64,000 nucleotides of DNA from Hymenobacter latericoloratus. Its GTDB lineage: Bacteria > Bacteroidota > Bacteroidia > Cytophagales > Hymenobacteraceae. Shown piece by piece: positions 44,272 through 52,668 of this stretch. The first letter of the stretch is position 1; each line of letters starts with the position of its first letter. Below the pieces are notes generated by a model. The model did not search any database, was not told where the DNA came from, and worked only from the letters and a program-made list of their open reading frames with translations. The DNA lies in contig NZ_JACHNV010000002.1 in assembly GCF_014199535.1 (NCBI RefSeq), positions 1,100,962 to 1,164,961 on the forward strand, written 5' to 3'. The translations under genes and the position numbers were made by a program.

Positions 44272-45324
44272 CTACTCGTGGCGGCCGCCGCGAGGTGCTG
44301 GCCCGGGAACCAAGGGCTTTATTTCGGCCAGCGCTTTGCGCTTGCGCACCAGGTCGCAGGCCATATAGAGCGCCTCACGGAAAGAGGTTGCATCGGCCTT
44401 ATACTGCCCGGCCAGGCCGTAGGCCGTGCCGTGGTCGGGGGAGGTGCGGATGACGGGCAGGCCGGCCGTGAAGTTCACGCCGCGCTCGAAAGCCAGGGTT
44501 TTGAACGGAATCAGGCCCTGATCGTGGTAGAGGGAGAGGGTAGCATCGAACTGCCGGAACTGGCCAGTGCCGAAGTAGCCATCGGCGGGGAAGGGGCCGA
44601 AGACCAGATGACCTTCCTGCTGAAACTGTTGGAGTACGGGCGTTACCACCGCCGCTTCCTCGGTGCCCAGCAAGCCATTTTCGCCGGCGTGCGGGTTGAG
44701 CCCCAGCACGGCCACGCGCGGCTTCTCAATGCCGAAATCCTGCTTCAGGGAGTTTACCAGAATGCGCAGCTTGGTGGTCAGCAGCTCCCGGGTTACGCGG
44801 CTCGGCACATCCTTGAGCGGAATGTGACCCGTGACGGTAGCCACGCGCAGATCTTCGCTGGCCAGCAGCATGAGGCTTTCCTTAGCCTCGAAGAAAGTGG
44901 TCAGAAACTCCGTATGGCCGGGGTAGCGGAAGTCGTCGGCCTGGGTGTTTTCCTTACTGATGGGCGCCGTTACCAGGGCATCGAGCAGGCCCGCTTTCAG
45001 GTCGCGGGCGGCGGCCAGCAGGCTCTGGCGGGCGGCGGTGCCGCTGGCCTGGCTGGGTTGCCCGGGCGTGAGGGTGAAGTCTTCGTCCCAGCAGGTGACG
45101 GCGTTGTGCTTGCCGGGGGCAATATCAGCGGCTTCGCGCACCTGCCGGAAGGTGAGGGGCTCGTGGGTTGCGTCGGCCGGGAAATCATCGAACAGCACCG
45201 TAGCCGTGCCATACACCACGGGTGTGCAGAACTTGAGCAGGCGCTGGTCGAGAAAGGTTTTATAGATGATTTCCGGCCCAATGCCGGCCAGGTCGCCGAC
45301 GGAAATGCCAATGCGTGGAAGCAT
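44272..45324 (-). CDS. pdxA: 4-hydroxythreonine-4-phosphate dehydrogenase
   Basis: A 350-aa NAD-dependent enzyme of the DXP-dependent pyridoxal 5'-phosphate pathway. It starts RIGISVGDLAGIGPEI and has LVTAPISKENTQ, YPGHTEFL, VTGHIPLKDVP, GLNPHAGENGLLG and YHDQGLIPFK, including the metal-binding His of these motifs. The start is ATG 45324. It stands alone; other pdx genes are not in the window. Confidence 0.96.
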   Translation of the reverse strand: MLPRIGISVGDLAGIGPEIIYKTFLDQRLLKFCTPVVYGTATVLFDDFPADATHEPLTFRQVREAADIAPGKHNAVTCWDEDFTLTPGQPSQASGTAARQSLLAAARDLKAGLLDALVTAPISKENTQADDFRYPGHTEFLTTFFEAKESLMLLASEDLRVATVTGHIPLKDVPSRVTRELLTTKLRILVNSLKQDFGIEKPRVAVLGLNPHAGENGLLGTEEAAVVTPVLQQFQQEGHLVFGPFPADGYFGTGQFRQFDATLSLYHDQGLIPFKTLAFERGVNFTAGLPVIRTSPDHGTAYGLAGQYKADATSFREALYMACDLVRKRKALAEIKPLVPGPAPRGGRHE

Positions 45325-45379
45325 TTGTGGGGGTAATGAGGTGAGGGGGTAATGAGGAAAAACGGTCGTAAAGCAGACC

Positions 45380-45476
45380 ATCGTTCCAGGCCAAGCAAGG
45401 ACTCTCGCGGACTGGGGCTGCTATCTTATCCTGACAGCAACACGCGAGGTTCCTTGCTTAGGCTGGGAATGACAAT
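45380..45476. repeat. GTCAT/GAGC-type inverted-repeat element (copy 2, degenerate)
   Basis: The left arm (45380-45410, gttccaggccaagcaaggactctcgcg) and the right arm (45443-45476) are imperfect reverse complements, about 75% similar by eye. The word GTCATTCC...AAGCAAGGAA is shared with the better preserved copies. It fills the gap between pdxA and the aminopeptidase gene. Confidence 0.7.
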
Positions 45477-45493
45477 GTAGAGCCAACGCTCTG

Positions 45494-46942
45494 TTACACC
45501 CGGTTTTTCAGGAATTCATACGTGAGGCGCACGGCAGCACCGGTGCCACCCTTGCCGCGGTAAGAGTCGGGGGCGGTGAGGAAGGCGGGGCCGGCAATAT
45601 CGAAGTGCACCCAGGGGTAGCCCTCAGTAAAGCGCTCCAGGAACTTACCCGCCGAAATAGCGCCGGCTTCGGCTTTGCCCAGGTTGCTGATATCGGCAAT
45701 GCTGCTCTTAATATGCTCGGCGTACTCGTCCCAGAGCGGAAACTCCACCAGCCGCTCGTGGGTAGCGTGGCCCGCTTTTTTCAGGGCGCTCAGGGTTTCC
45801 TCTCCGGCCGTACCCATGCACACAATGCCCTCGGTGCCAATGGCACGAACCGCCGAGCCGGTGAGCGTAGCATAGTCGAGCACCAGCTCAGGCTCGTACT
45901 TTTTGGCGAAGGCCAGGGCGTCGGCCAGGATGAGGCGGCCTTCCGCGTCGGTATTCAGGACCTCTACCGTCAGGCCGCTGTACATGGTAATCACGTCGCC
46001 GGGGGCCAGGGCGGGGCCGCCGGGGCGGTTGTCGGTGGCCGGCACCAGCCCGATAACGTGCAGGGGCACCCGGTTTTTGGCCAGCGCCGAGAGCACGCCT
46101 ACTACCACCGCCGCGCCGGCCATGTCGCACTTCATCAGGTCCATGCTGTTAGGCGTGGGCTTGAGGCTGAGGCCGCCAGTATCGAACACTACCCCTTTGC
46201 CTACCAGTACAATAGGCTGGGCGTTGGTAGCACCCTCGGGCTTGTACTCCATAATAGTGAAGGTCGGCGGCTCGGGACTGCCCTGGTTGACGGCCAGCAA
46301 GCCCCCCATGCGCAAGGCCTCAATGCGCACCAGATCCAGCACCTCTACCTGAAAACCGGCCGCGTCGCCGGCTTCCTCGAAGCGCTGAGCCAGCTGGGTG
46401 GCGTTGAGGTGGCTGTAGGGCATATTCACCAGGTCGCGGGCCAGCTGTACGCCCTGCAGCACGTTGTCGAGCTCCTGGACTTGCCCGGCGGTCAGGTTAG
46501 GGCCAACCAGGGTGAGCAGCTGGAGGTCGGGCGCTTTTTTCGACTTCTCGTCGGTTTTGTAGCCTTCGAACTGGTAGGCCGTGAGGGCTAAACCTTCGGC
46601 GAGGGGTAGGGCCCCAAAGCCGGTCAGGTCATTGATGAATAGCTCGGGTACTTTATCGGCTTTCAGGCGGGCGTGGAGCTGGTGGCCGGCCTTGCGCAGG
46701 GCTTCGGCGGTGAGGTCGGCGGTTTTCTTTTCTTCCGCTACCACGTAGTAATGGCGGTGGGTGTACTGGTTGATGCCCAGGAGCTTGTCGCCGGAGGCCA
46801 GCTGGGCGGCCACGTATTGGCGGGCGGGCTCGGGCAGGTCGGCGGCGGCGCTGACGGGCAGCTCGGTAGTACCGGCGGGCAGGATGAAGACAGTATCCGC
46901 GAAGGAAGGAAAATCGGTGGCGTAGGCGAGTGATAGAGACAT
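45494..46942 (-). CDS. pepA: Leucyl aminopeptidase (M17 family)
   Basis: A 482-aa cytosolic dizinc/manganese aminopeptidase. Core motifs are VGKGVVFDTGGLSLKP, MKCDMAGAAVVVG and the signature NTDAEGRLILADAL, with DYATLTGS. The first 170 residues form the less conserved N-terminal domain. The start is ATG 46942. It probably turns over short peptides. Confidence 0.94.
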   Translation of the reverse strand: MSLSLAYATDFPSFADTVFILPAGTTELPVSAAADLPEPARQYVAAQLASGDKLLGINQYTHRHYYVVAEEKKTADLTAEALRKAGHQLHARLKADKVPELFINDLTGFGALPLAEGLALTAYQFEGYKTDEKSKKAPDLQLLTLVGPNLTAGQVQELDNVLQGVQLARDLVNMPYSHLNATQLAQRFEEAGDAAGFQVEVLDLVRIEALRMGGLLAVNQGSPEPPTFTIMEYKPEGATNAQPIVLVGKGVVFDTGGLSLKPTPNSMDLMKCDMAGAAVVVGVLSALAKNRVPLHVIGLVPATDNRPGGPALAPGDVITMYSGLTVEVLNTDAEGRLILADALAFAKKYEPELVLDYATLTGSAVRAIGTEGIVCMGTAGEETLSALKKAGHATHERLVEFPLWDEYAEHIKSSIADISNLGKAEAGAISAGKFLERFTEGYPWVHFDIAGPAFLTAPDSYRGKGGTGAAVRLTYEFLKNRV

Positions 46943-47015
46943 AGAGCAGGGTCGGGTAAGGCGAGCGGCTGCCCCTCTCCGGACCCGAAGCACGGAGAAA
47001 CGGCAGCAGCCGGCG

Positions 47016-47023
47016 TATCTTTG
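47016..47023 (+). promoter_or_regulatory. -7 element upstream of rsmA
   Basis: TATCTTTG, a full TAnnTTTG match, about 160 bp upstream of the rsmA start and between the divergent pepA and rsmA genes. The leader would be unusually long; no structure was recognised in it. Confidence 0.5.
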
Positions 47024-47184
47024 GGCGTGAAGGTAACAGGTAGTACGTAGTTGCTAGTAGGCCGGAAGAGGAAAGTCAATCGAAGTGGGGCTGATCGGAA
47101 GCCGACCAGCCGCTGACCTCACCCCAACCGCCCCTTATCTAATGCGCTGCCCTGCCATCTTCAGCCACTTACCCCTCCCTGTAC

Positions 47185-47973
47185 ATGGATTCCGTTAAAG
47201 CCAAAAAGCACCTCGGGCAACACTTCCTCACTGACCCCAACATTGCCCGCAACATTGTGGAGGCTTTGCGCCTGCCCGATGGGGTAGCCGAAGTGCTGGA
47301 AATCGGGCCGGGGATGGGCGTGCTGACCCAAACGCTCATTCAACACCCCGAGTACCGGACCTCGGTAGTGGAAATCGACCGGGAATCGGTGGAGTACCTG
47401 GGCAAGCACTACCCCGCGCTGCAGGGCCGCATCTATTCCCAGGATTTTTTGAAGATGGACCTCGGCAAGCTCTACCAAGGCCAGCCAATCAGCATTATCG
47501 GCAACTTCCCCTACAACATCAGCTCCCAGATTTACTTTCAGGTGCTGGCTCACCGCCAGCAGGTGCGCGAGTGCGTGGGCATGATTCAGAAGGAAGTAGC
47601 CGACCGCCTGGCCGAGGGGCCGGGCACCAAAACCTACGGTATCCTGAGCGTGCTGCTGCAGGCCTTCTACGACATCGAGTACCTGTTCACGGTGCCCCCG
47701 CACGTGTTCAACCCCCCGCCCAAGGTGCAGTCGGCCGTTATTCGCCTGACCCGGAACAAAATTGAGCAGCTGGCCTGCGACGAAAAGCTGTTTTTTCAGG
47801 TGGTGAAACAGGCCTTCCAGACCCGGCGCAAAACCTTGCGCAACGCCCTCAAGCCCTTCGGCCTACCCCCCGAAGCTACCACCGACCCCATCTTCGACAA
47901 ACGGGCCGAGCAGCTCAGCGTGTCGGATTTCGTGGGCCTGACGCAGCGCGTGGAAGAGCACAAGGCGTCTTAA
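47185..47973 (+). CDS. rsmA: 16S rRNA dimethyladenosine transferase
   Basis: A 262-aa KsgA-type methyltransferase that dimethylates two adjacent adenines near the 3' end of 16S rRNA. It starts AKKHLGQHFLTDPNIA and has EIGPGMGVLT (SAM binding), NFPYNISSQI (catalytic NLPY-type motif) and VFNPPPKVQSAVI. The small ORF at 47976 begins directly after its stop. Confidence 0.97.
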   Translation: MDSVKAKKHLGQHFLTDPNIARNIVEALRLPDGVAEVLEIGPGMGVLTQTLIQHPEYRTSVVEIDRESVEYLGKHYPALQGRIYSQDFLKMDLGKLYQGQPISIIGNFPYNISSQIYFQVLAHRQQVRECVGMIQKEVADRLAEGPGTKTYGILSVLLQAFYDIEYLFTVPPHVFNPPPKVQSAVIRLTRNKIEQLACDEKLFFQVVKQAFQTRRKTLRNALKPFGLPPEATTDPIFDKRAEQLSVSDFVGLTQRVEEHKAS

Positions 47974-47975
47974 AG

Positions 47976-48218
47976 ATGACTTGGAAAGCGAAGGCGAGCC
48001 TGCTGCTGGTGGTTACAAGCGGGCTTTGCGGTGCGTTCTTTTGGAAAGCAGGCCAGACGATGGATGCAGGCTGCTGGCAGCCGCTAGCAGCGGCCCCTCA
48101 CTTCTACCTCCGAACCGATTACGAAGGCCGCACTACGCTAGGCTATGCCTGTGCCTGGTGGCAGCAGCCAGAACCGCTGGCCGGTGGGTTTTATGAGTTT
48201 CGCCGGGTAGGGAAGTAG
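47976..48218 (+). CDS. Hypothetical small membrane-anchored protein, in-frame amber stop
   Basis: An 80-aa frame starts 3 bp after the rsmA stop. It has a hydrophobic N-terminal segment (LLLVVTSGLCGAFFW) and Trp/Cys-rich remainder. After the TAG at 48216-48218 the same frame continues without another stop to 48374, reading IVGYDAETGSRITVN and AYSTNTLTDKVQNPI, which looks like protein. The intact gene may therefore have had about 130 codons, and the TAG may be a nonsense mutation. No family was recognised. It is the least certain coding call here. Confidence 0.45.
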   Translation: MTWKAKASLLLVVTSGLCGAFFWKAGQTMDAGCWQPLAAAPHFYLRTDYEGRTTLGYACAWWQQPEPLAGGFYEFRRVGK

Positions 48219-48374
48219 ATAGTTGGGTATGATGCGGAGACTGGCTCCCGTATAACGGTTAACGCTACCGCATGGAATTTTAAAGAAGCAGAGGTGTCGG
48301 TAGCCTACTCAACCAACACGTTGACGGATAAGGTGCAAAACCCAATTTCTAATTTTTTAATTCTTAATTCTTAA

Positions 48375-49322
48375 TTGAAACCCTCCCTCTGCCTCGTCAT
48401 CGACGAAATGCACCCCAACCTGCCCGAACTGCTACAGCCGCTGGGGGTAGAACTCCATTACCGCCCCGACCTGAAAGCCGCCGAAGTGCCGGCGGCTCTG
48501 GCCGCGCACCCGTACGATGGGCTGATTGTGCGCTCCAAAGTGCGCGTAACGGCCGGGCTACTGGCCCAGGCGCCTCAACTGCGCTACGTGTGCCGGGCCG
48601 GGGCCGGAGTTGATAATATTGATGAAGAAGCCCTGGCTGCGGCGGGCGTAACGCTGCTCAATGCGCCGGAAGGCAACCGCGACGCGGTGGGGGAGTACGC
48701 CGTGGGGCTATTGCTGGCCTTGTTCCGTAACATCGTGCGCGCCGACCGGGAGGTACGCGCCGGGGAGTGGAAGCGGGAGGCCAACCGGGGCGAAGAAGTG
48801 GGGGGCAAAACGATTGGGCTGCTGGGCTACGGGCACATGGGCAAGGCCTTTGCCAAGCGCCTGCAGGCCTTTGATTGTACGGTGCTGGCCTACGACCACG
48901 ACCCAGCTTGTGAGGCCAACCACCACGCTACCCTCGTGAGTCTGGCGGAGCTGCAGGCGCGGGCCGAGGTGCTGAGCATTCATGTTCCCTATTCGCCGGC
49001 CAACCACCACTTCGTAAACGAGGAGTTTTTGGCGGGTTTTGGCAACGCGTTGTGGTTGCTGAACACGGCCCGCGGCGAAGTGCTTGACCACGCGGCCCTG
49101 GTGCAGCGCCTGCAAACCGGCCAGCTGCGCGGCGCCGCCCTGGATGTGCTCGAAAACGAAAAGCTGGCTACCCTAAGTCCCGAGCAGCAAGCCCGCTTCG
49201 AGTACCTGCGCGCCGCCCCCAACGTGGTGCTTTCGCCGCATGTAGGCGGCTGGAGCTTCCAGAGCTATGAGCGCATCAATCAGGTGCTGGCCCGTAAGCT
49301 GCGCGAGTTTTTGGTGGGATGA
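48375..49322 (+). CDS. D-2-hydroxyacid dehydrogenase (phosphoglycerate dehydrogenase-like)
   Basis: A 315-aa NAD-dependent enzyme. The substrate-binding half has LCLVIDEMHPNL and LIVRSKVRVTAGLL; the Rossmann half has IGLLGYGHMGKAFAKRL, SIHVPYSPANHHFVNEE and NTARGEVLDHAAL. The catalytic Arg-Glu-His set fits RAGAGVDN, ALDVLENEKL and SPHVGGW. It resembles SerA without the C-terminal ACT domain; substrate is open. It starts at a TTG (48375) that gives the expected N-terminus. An ATG at 48408 would cut into the conserved VIDE region. Confidence 0.88.
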   Translation: MKPSLCLVIDEMHPNLPELLQPLGVELHYRPDLKAAEVPAALAAHPYDGLIVRSKVRVTAGLLAQAPQLRYVCRAGAGVDNIDEEALAAAGVTLLNAPEGNRDAVGEYAVGLLLALFRNIVRADREVRAGEWKREANRGEEVGGKTIGLLGYGHMGKAFAKRLQAFDCTVLAYDHDPACEANHHATLVSLAELQARAEVLSIHVPYSPANHHFVNEEFLAGFGNALWLLNTARGEVLDHAALVQRLQTGQLRGAALDVLENEKLATLSPEQQARFEYLRAAPNVVLSPHVGGWSFQSYERINQVLARKLREFLVG

Positions 49323-49333
49323 AGAGGTGATGG

Positions 49334-49460
49334 GGTGAAGAGGTGATAGACGGACTGGCGGCAGACTTCTGGCCGGAGGCCAGGCGTCTGCCCGCCGAGA
49401 AATGGGGCAAGTCTCCCGACTTGCGGCCGCCAACGGCGGCCATCCCGCGTCTGCGCCGTT
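49334..49460 (+). repeat. Three-hairpin repeat, copy A
   Basis: A 127-bp unit containing three predicted hairpins in series: cagac...gtctg with inner tggcc/ggcca, then caagtc-tccc-gacttg, then ggccgc-caac-ggcggcc. The reverse copy B (49587-49711) differs by a small indel. Copies C (56686) and D (56903) share the same layout. It starts 12 bp after the dehydrogenase stop and is not coding. Confidence 0.85.
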
Positions 49461-49500
49461 CGTGCCACCAGCCCAACTTGCTACCCCCTCTTCAAAGCAC

Positions 49501-49542
49501 AAAGGCAGCCAACATGCGCATATCGCGCCGGCTGCCTTTTTT
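49501..49542 (+). terminator. Intrinsic terminator between repeat copies A and B
   Basis: A 10-bp stem aaaggcagcc/ggctgccttt with a 19-nt loop and a T-run. It ends transcription from the dehydrogenase gene. It lies between the two inverted three-hairpin repeats. Confidence 0.85.
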
Positions 49543-49586
49543 ATATTCAAGCACTCCTGTCAGGCGAGCGCCACCCAAATGAACCC

Positions 49587-49711
49587 AACGGCGCAGACGC
49601 GGGATGGCCGCTGCGCGGCCGCAAGTCGGGAGACTTGCCCCATTTCTCGGCGGGCAGACGCCTGGCCTCCGGCCAGAAGTCTGCCGCCAGTCCGTCTATC
49701 ACCTCTTCACC
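49587..49711 (-). repeat. Three-hairpin repeat, copy B (inverted)
   Basis: The reverse complement of copy A over about 125 bp, identical except for the last hairpin (gccgcgcagcggcc instead of gccgccaacggcggcc). Together A and B form a large palindromic region of about 375 bp between the dehydrogenase gene and greA. Confidence 0.85.
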
Positions 49712-49777
49712 TCATCTCCATTTACTTCATCACCTCTTCACCTCCTTACGGCCTCACCTGTTTTTCCCAAGGTTTCG

Positions 49778-49785
49778 TATATTTG
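49778..49785 (+). promoter_or_regulatory. -7 element of greA
   Basis: TATATTTG, a full TAnnTTTG match, 75 bp upstream of the greA ATG. The predicted start lies just before the leader terminator. Confidence 0.65.
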
Positions 49786-49800
49786 CCTAAACCTGTTCGG

Positions 49801-49840
49801 GGAGAACGGCCAGCCGCGCTGGCCGTTCTCCTTGTTTTTT
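49801..49840 (+). terminator. Intrinsic terminator inside the greA leader
   Basis: A perfect 13-bp stem ggagaacggccag/ctggccgttctcc with a 5-nt loop, followed by ttgtttttt. It lies between the greA promoter and the start codon at 49860, so it would end most transcripts early and could act as an attenuator or release a short RNA. Confidence 0.85.
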
Positions 49841-49859
49841 GAGCTTACATCACCCCACC

Positions 49860-50333
49860 ATGGCTACTATCAACTATTACACTCCGGAAGGTCTTCAGAA
49901 GCTGAAAGATGAGCTTCAGGACCTGAAAATCCGCGGCCGGGCCAAAGCAGCCGACGACCTGCGCGAAGCCCGTGACAAAGGCGACCTGAGCGAAAATGCT
50001 GAGTACGACGCGGCCAAGGAAGCTCAGGGCCTGCTCGAACTGAAAATCTCCAAGCTGGAAGAAATTGTAGGCAACGCCCGTCTGCTCGACGAGTCGAATC
50101 TGGATACCAGCAAGGTGCTCATCATGAGCAAAGTGAAGCTGAAGAACCTGAAAAATAACATGGTCCTCGACTATACCCTGGTGGCCGAGGAAGAAGCCAA
50201 CCTGGCCGCCGGCAAAATCTCGGTGAAGTCGCCGATTGGCAAAGGGCTGCTGGGCAAATCGGCCGGCGACACGGCCGAAATTACCGTGCCGGCCGGCAAG
50301 CTGCAGTTCCAGATTCTGGAAATCAGCCGCTAG
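49860..50333 (+). CDS. greA: Transcription elongation factor GreA
   Basis: A 157-aa factor that rescues backtracked RNA polymerase by stimulating transcript cleavage. The N-terminal coiled coil has KLKDELQDLKIRGRAKAADDLREARDKGDLSENAEYDAAKEAQ, shown here only as a family landmark with the acidic tip DLSENAEY. The C-terminal FKBP-like domain has SPIGKGLLGKSAGD. The start is ATG 49860, preceded by a leader with an intrinsic terminator. A terminator also follows at 50374. Confidence 0.97.
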   Translation: MATINYYTPEGLQKLKDELQDLKIRGRAKAADDLREARDKGDLSENAEYDAAKEAQGLLELKISKLEEIVGNARLLDESNLDTSKVLIMSKVKLKNLKNNMVLDYTLVAEEEANLAAGKISVKSPIGKGLLGKSAGDTAEITVPAGKLQFQILEISR

Positions 50334-50373
50334 AAAGAGTAGCTGAGCAGCTGAGCAACTGCGTATAGTTGGA

Positions 50374-50402
50374 GAGGGCGAAGCACTAGCTTCGCCCTTT
50401 TG
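50374..50402 (+). terminator. Intrinsic terminator of greA
   Basis: A 9-bp stem agggcgaag/cttcgccct with a 6-nt loop, followed by tttgcg tttt. It lies 40 bp past the greA stop. Confidence 0.85.
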
Positions 50403-50493
50403 CGTTTTGCCCCGTACTTTGCCGCCATAGGAGCTCAGCTTCGGCTGGCTACCGTGTCTTTTTACTCAGCTACTCCGTTACTTCCTCAAGCCC

Positions 50494-51387
50494 ATGCCTT
50501 CCATTTTCTCCCGCATCGTTTCCGGCGAGCTGCCCGCGTACAAGGTAGCCGAGGACGACCACCATTTGGCGTTTCTGGACATCACGCCCCTGGTGGAAGG
50601 CCACACGCTGGTTATTCCGAAGAAGGAAACCGACTACATTTTTGATTTGCCGCCAACGGAGCTGGCCGCCTTACACCAGTTTGCCCAGCGCGTGGCCAAA
50701 GGCGTGCGCGCGGCCGTGCCGTGCCGCCGCATTGGGGTAGCCGTTATCGGGCTGGAAGTGCCGCACGCGCACATTCATCTGATTCCGATGAACAGCGTGT
50801 CGGACATGAACTTCGCCAACCCTAAAATTAAGGTGGCCGAGGCGCGCATGAAAGAGCTGGCCGCCGCCATTTCGGCGCAGGTGCCGGCCGCCGAAACGAC
50901 TACAGCCGCTGCCGCTACGCTGGCGCCTCAGGACAGCAAAGGCGGCCGCGAAACCACCGAGGCCAGCGCGGCTGCTACCCCTGCCGCCAACGGCAACGAT
51001 GCCACCCTAAGCCAACTGCAGCAACTGACTCAAGGACTGGTGTTTATGAGCGAATCGGAGGCGGCGCTGGAGCCGGTGAGCTACACGGCTCCGGCCGGTG
51101 GCCTCACGGATGCCGCCCTGGCCCAACTGGCTGGCGTACCGGCGGGCACCACGGTAGAAAAGCAGGAGCTAACCTACTTCCTGCGTAACCACACCGCCGA
51201 CGAGGGCGTGCTTGGTAATGCCGAACTGGCTAACCGCTTCAAGGCCCTGCAGATGTACCTGAAGCAGGAGCTGAACGAGGTGCAGGTGTACCGTTTCGGC
51301 AGTGGCCCGCAGGTACCCGTGCTGGTGCTCGGCGAAGCCGAAGGCGGCAAGCTGGCCGGCTTCAAAACCGTCCTGACGGAAACCTAA
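50494..51387 (+). CDS. HIT-domain protein fused to a NuiA-like (nuclease A inhibitor) domain
   Basis: A 297-aa protein with two parts. Residues 1-130 are a HIT nucleotide hydrolase/transferase domain, with SIFSRIVSGELPAYKV and the HxHxH triad H91, H93, H95 in PHAHIHLIP. Residues 131-170 are an Ala/Thr/Glu linker. Residues 171-297 (QLQQLTQGLVFMSESEAALEP and on) read like the nuclease A inhibitor family, which I recognise by the GLxFMSES motif. The fusion is unusual. A NUC1-type nuclease, the family that NuiA inhibits in cyanobacteria, is encoded at 55124-56599. Cytoplasmic location is likely, as no signal peptide is present. Confidence 0.82.
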   Translation: MPSIFSRIVSGELPAYKVAEDDHHLAFLDITPLVEGHTLVIPKKETDYIFDLPPTELAALHQFAQRVAKGVRAAVPCRRIGVAVIGLEVPHAHIHLIPMNSVSDMNFANPKIKVAEARMKELAAAISAQVPAAETTTAAAATLAPQDSKGGRETTEASAAATPAANGNDATLSQLQQLTQGLVFMSESEAALEPVSYTAPAGGLTDAALAQLAGVPAGTTVEKQELTYFLRNHTADEGVLGNAELANRFKALQMYLKQELNEVQVYRFGSGPQVPVLVLGEAEGGKLAGFKTVLTET

Positions 51388-51410
51388 GCTCAGCAGCATC
51401 ACGCGCATTA

Positions 51411-51452
51411 CGTGAAACGGTCGGCTTTGCCCGCAAAGCTGACCGTTTCACG
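51411..51452. terminator. Hairpin between convergent HIT and AI-2E permease genes
   Basis: A 19-bp stem (51411-51429 with 51434-51452, one mismatch) with a 4-nt loop. There is no T-run on either strand, so termination would need a factor. It lies between convergent genes. Confidence 0.65.
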
Positions 51453-51486
51453 TACGTATAGGGGTAGGAGTTTCCGGCAGGAAGCC

Positions 51487-52572
51487 TTAGCCACTGGCCG
51501 GGGGTAGCAAATCCTGCTCGGGCTTGCCGGAGCGCAGGCGCTGGCGGATGCGGTTTTCGCGCTCAAATACCTTGATGAGCACGATGAAGTAGGAGAGCAG
51601 CAGCGGGCCCAGTACCAGCCCCAGAATACCGAAAATGTTGACGCCTAGTACTACCCCGGCCAGGGTAATCAAGGGGTGAATGTCGCCGATGCGCCGGGCC
51701 AGCAGGATGCGCAGCAGGTTGTCGATGTTCATGATGACGATAACGCCGACCAGCAGAATGCCCACGCCCTGGGTGGTTTGGTTCTGGGCCAGCTTGATGA
51801 TGGCGGCCGGGCCCCACACCAGCGGCGTGCCCAGCACCGGAATAAACGCCATAAAGAAGGCCACCACCCCCCAGAAGGTAGAATCTGGCACGCCGAAAAT
51901 CCGCAGCGTTACGCCCGTCAGGATGGCCTGAACCAGCGCAATGAGGGCCTGGCCGAGCACGTTGGCATTCACGTTGTTTTTCAGGGAGTCGCCGAGCTCG
52001 TGCAGGGTGCTGGGGCGGAAGGGAAGGTAGCGCCGCAATCCGCGCAGAAAGCTGGCCTCCTGGATGAACATGAAGTACAGCGTAAACAGCATCAGGCCAA
52101 TGATAACCGTGAAGTGCAGCAGCCCACTGGCCAGAGACGGCAGCCGCTGGCTTAGCCAGCTGACGGCCTGCTGTAACAGCGTCCGGACGCTTTGCTCGTT
52201 GGTGAAGGTGTAGCCGGTTTTCTGCTCGATTTTGTGCAGCACGGCCATAATCTGACTGGTATCCTGACCGTAGAAGCGGATGCGGTCCACCAGCATCAAA
52301 CTCAGGGCCATGAAGGGCAGGATAATCACCACGAAGGCAAACACCAGCAGCCCCACCGCGACGAGCTGCCGGCTCCAGCCCCGCCGGTGCACCAGTCCCA
52401 CAAACCACGGCCGAAACACCACGAACAGAATACCCGCCCCCAGAAACGCCGTGATGTAGCTGCCCAGTCCTATTAGAATCAGCGTACTAATGCCCACCAG
52501 GCACACAATCAGGAGCACGTACTGCTGGCGCGGGGTGTAAATGTTGGTGTCGGGGGTAGGGGTAGGAGGCAT
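51487..52572 (-). CDS. AI-2E family transporter (permease)
   Basis: A 361-aa integral membrane protein of the PF01594 family with about eight membrane segments. A cytoplasmic or periplasmic domain lies between segments 3 and 4 (about residues 75-145). Family landmarks are GVPDSTFWGVVAFFMAFIPVLGTPLVWGPA and the C-terminal GILGLVLGPLLLSYFIVL. The family includes TqsA-like exporters and ion antiporters, so the substrate is not fixed. I start at ATG 52572. Confidence 0.9.
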   Translation of the reverse strand: MPPTPTPDTNIYTPRQQYVLLIVCLVGISTLILIGLGSYITAFLGAGILFVVFRPWFVGLVHRRGWSRQLVAVGLLVFAFVVIILPFMALSLMLVDRIRFYGQDTSQIMAVLHKIEQKTGYTFTNEQSVRTLLQQAVSWLSQRLPSLASGLLHFTVIIGLMLFTLYFMFIQEASFLRGLRRYLPFRPSTLHELGDSLKNNVNANVLGQALIALVQAILTGVTLRIFGVPDSTFWGVVAFFMAFIPVLGTPLVWGPAAIIKLAQNQTTQGVGILLVGVIVIMNIDNLLRILLARRIGDIHPLITLAGVVLGVNIFGILGLVLGPLLLSYFIVLIKVFERENRIRQRLRSGKPEQDLLPPASG

Positions 52573-52668
52573 GGCAGCAGCAAGCAAAGAAAGCAGCGGC
52601 AAAGTACGGATTTGGGTTGTGGCGTATAGTGGCAGCGCACTATATAAGCCCGACAGCAGCCCCCGATT

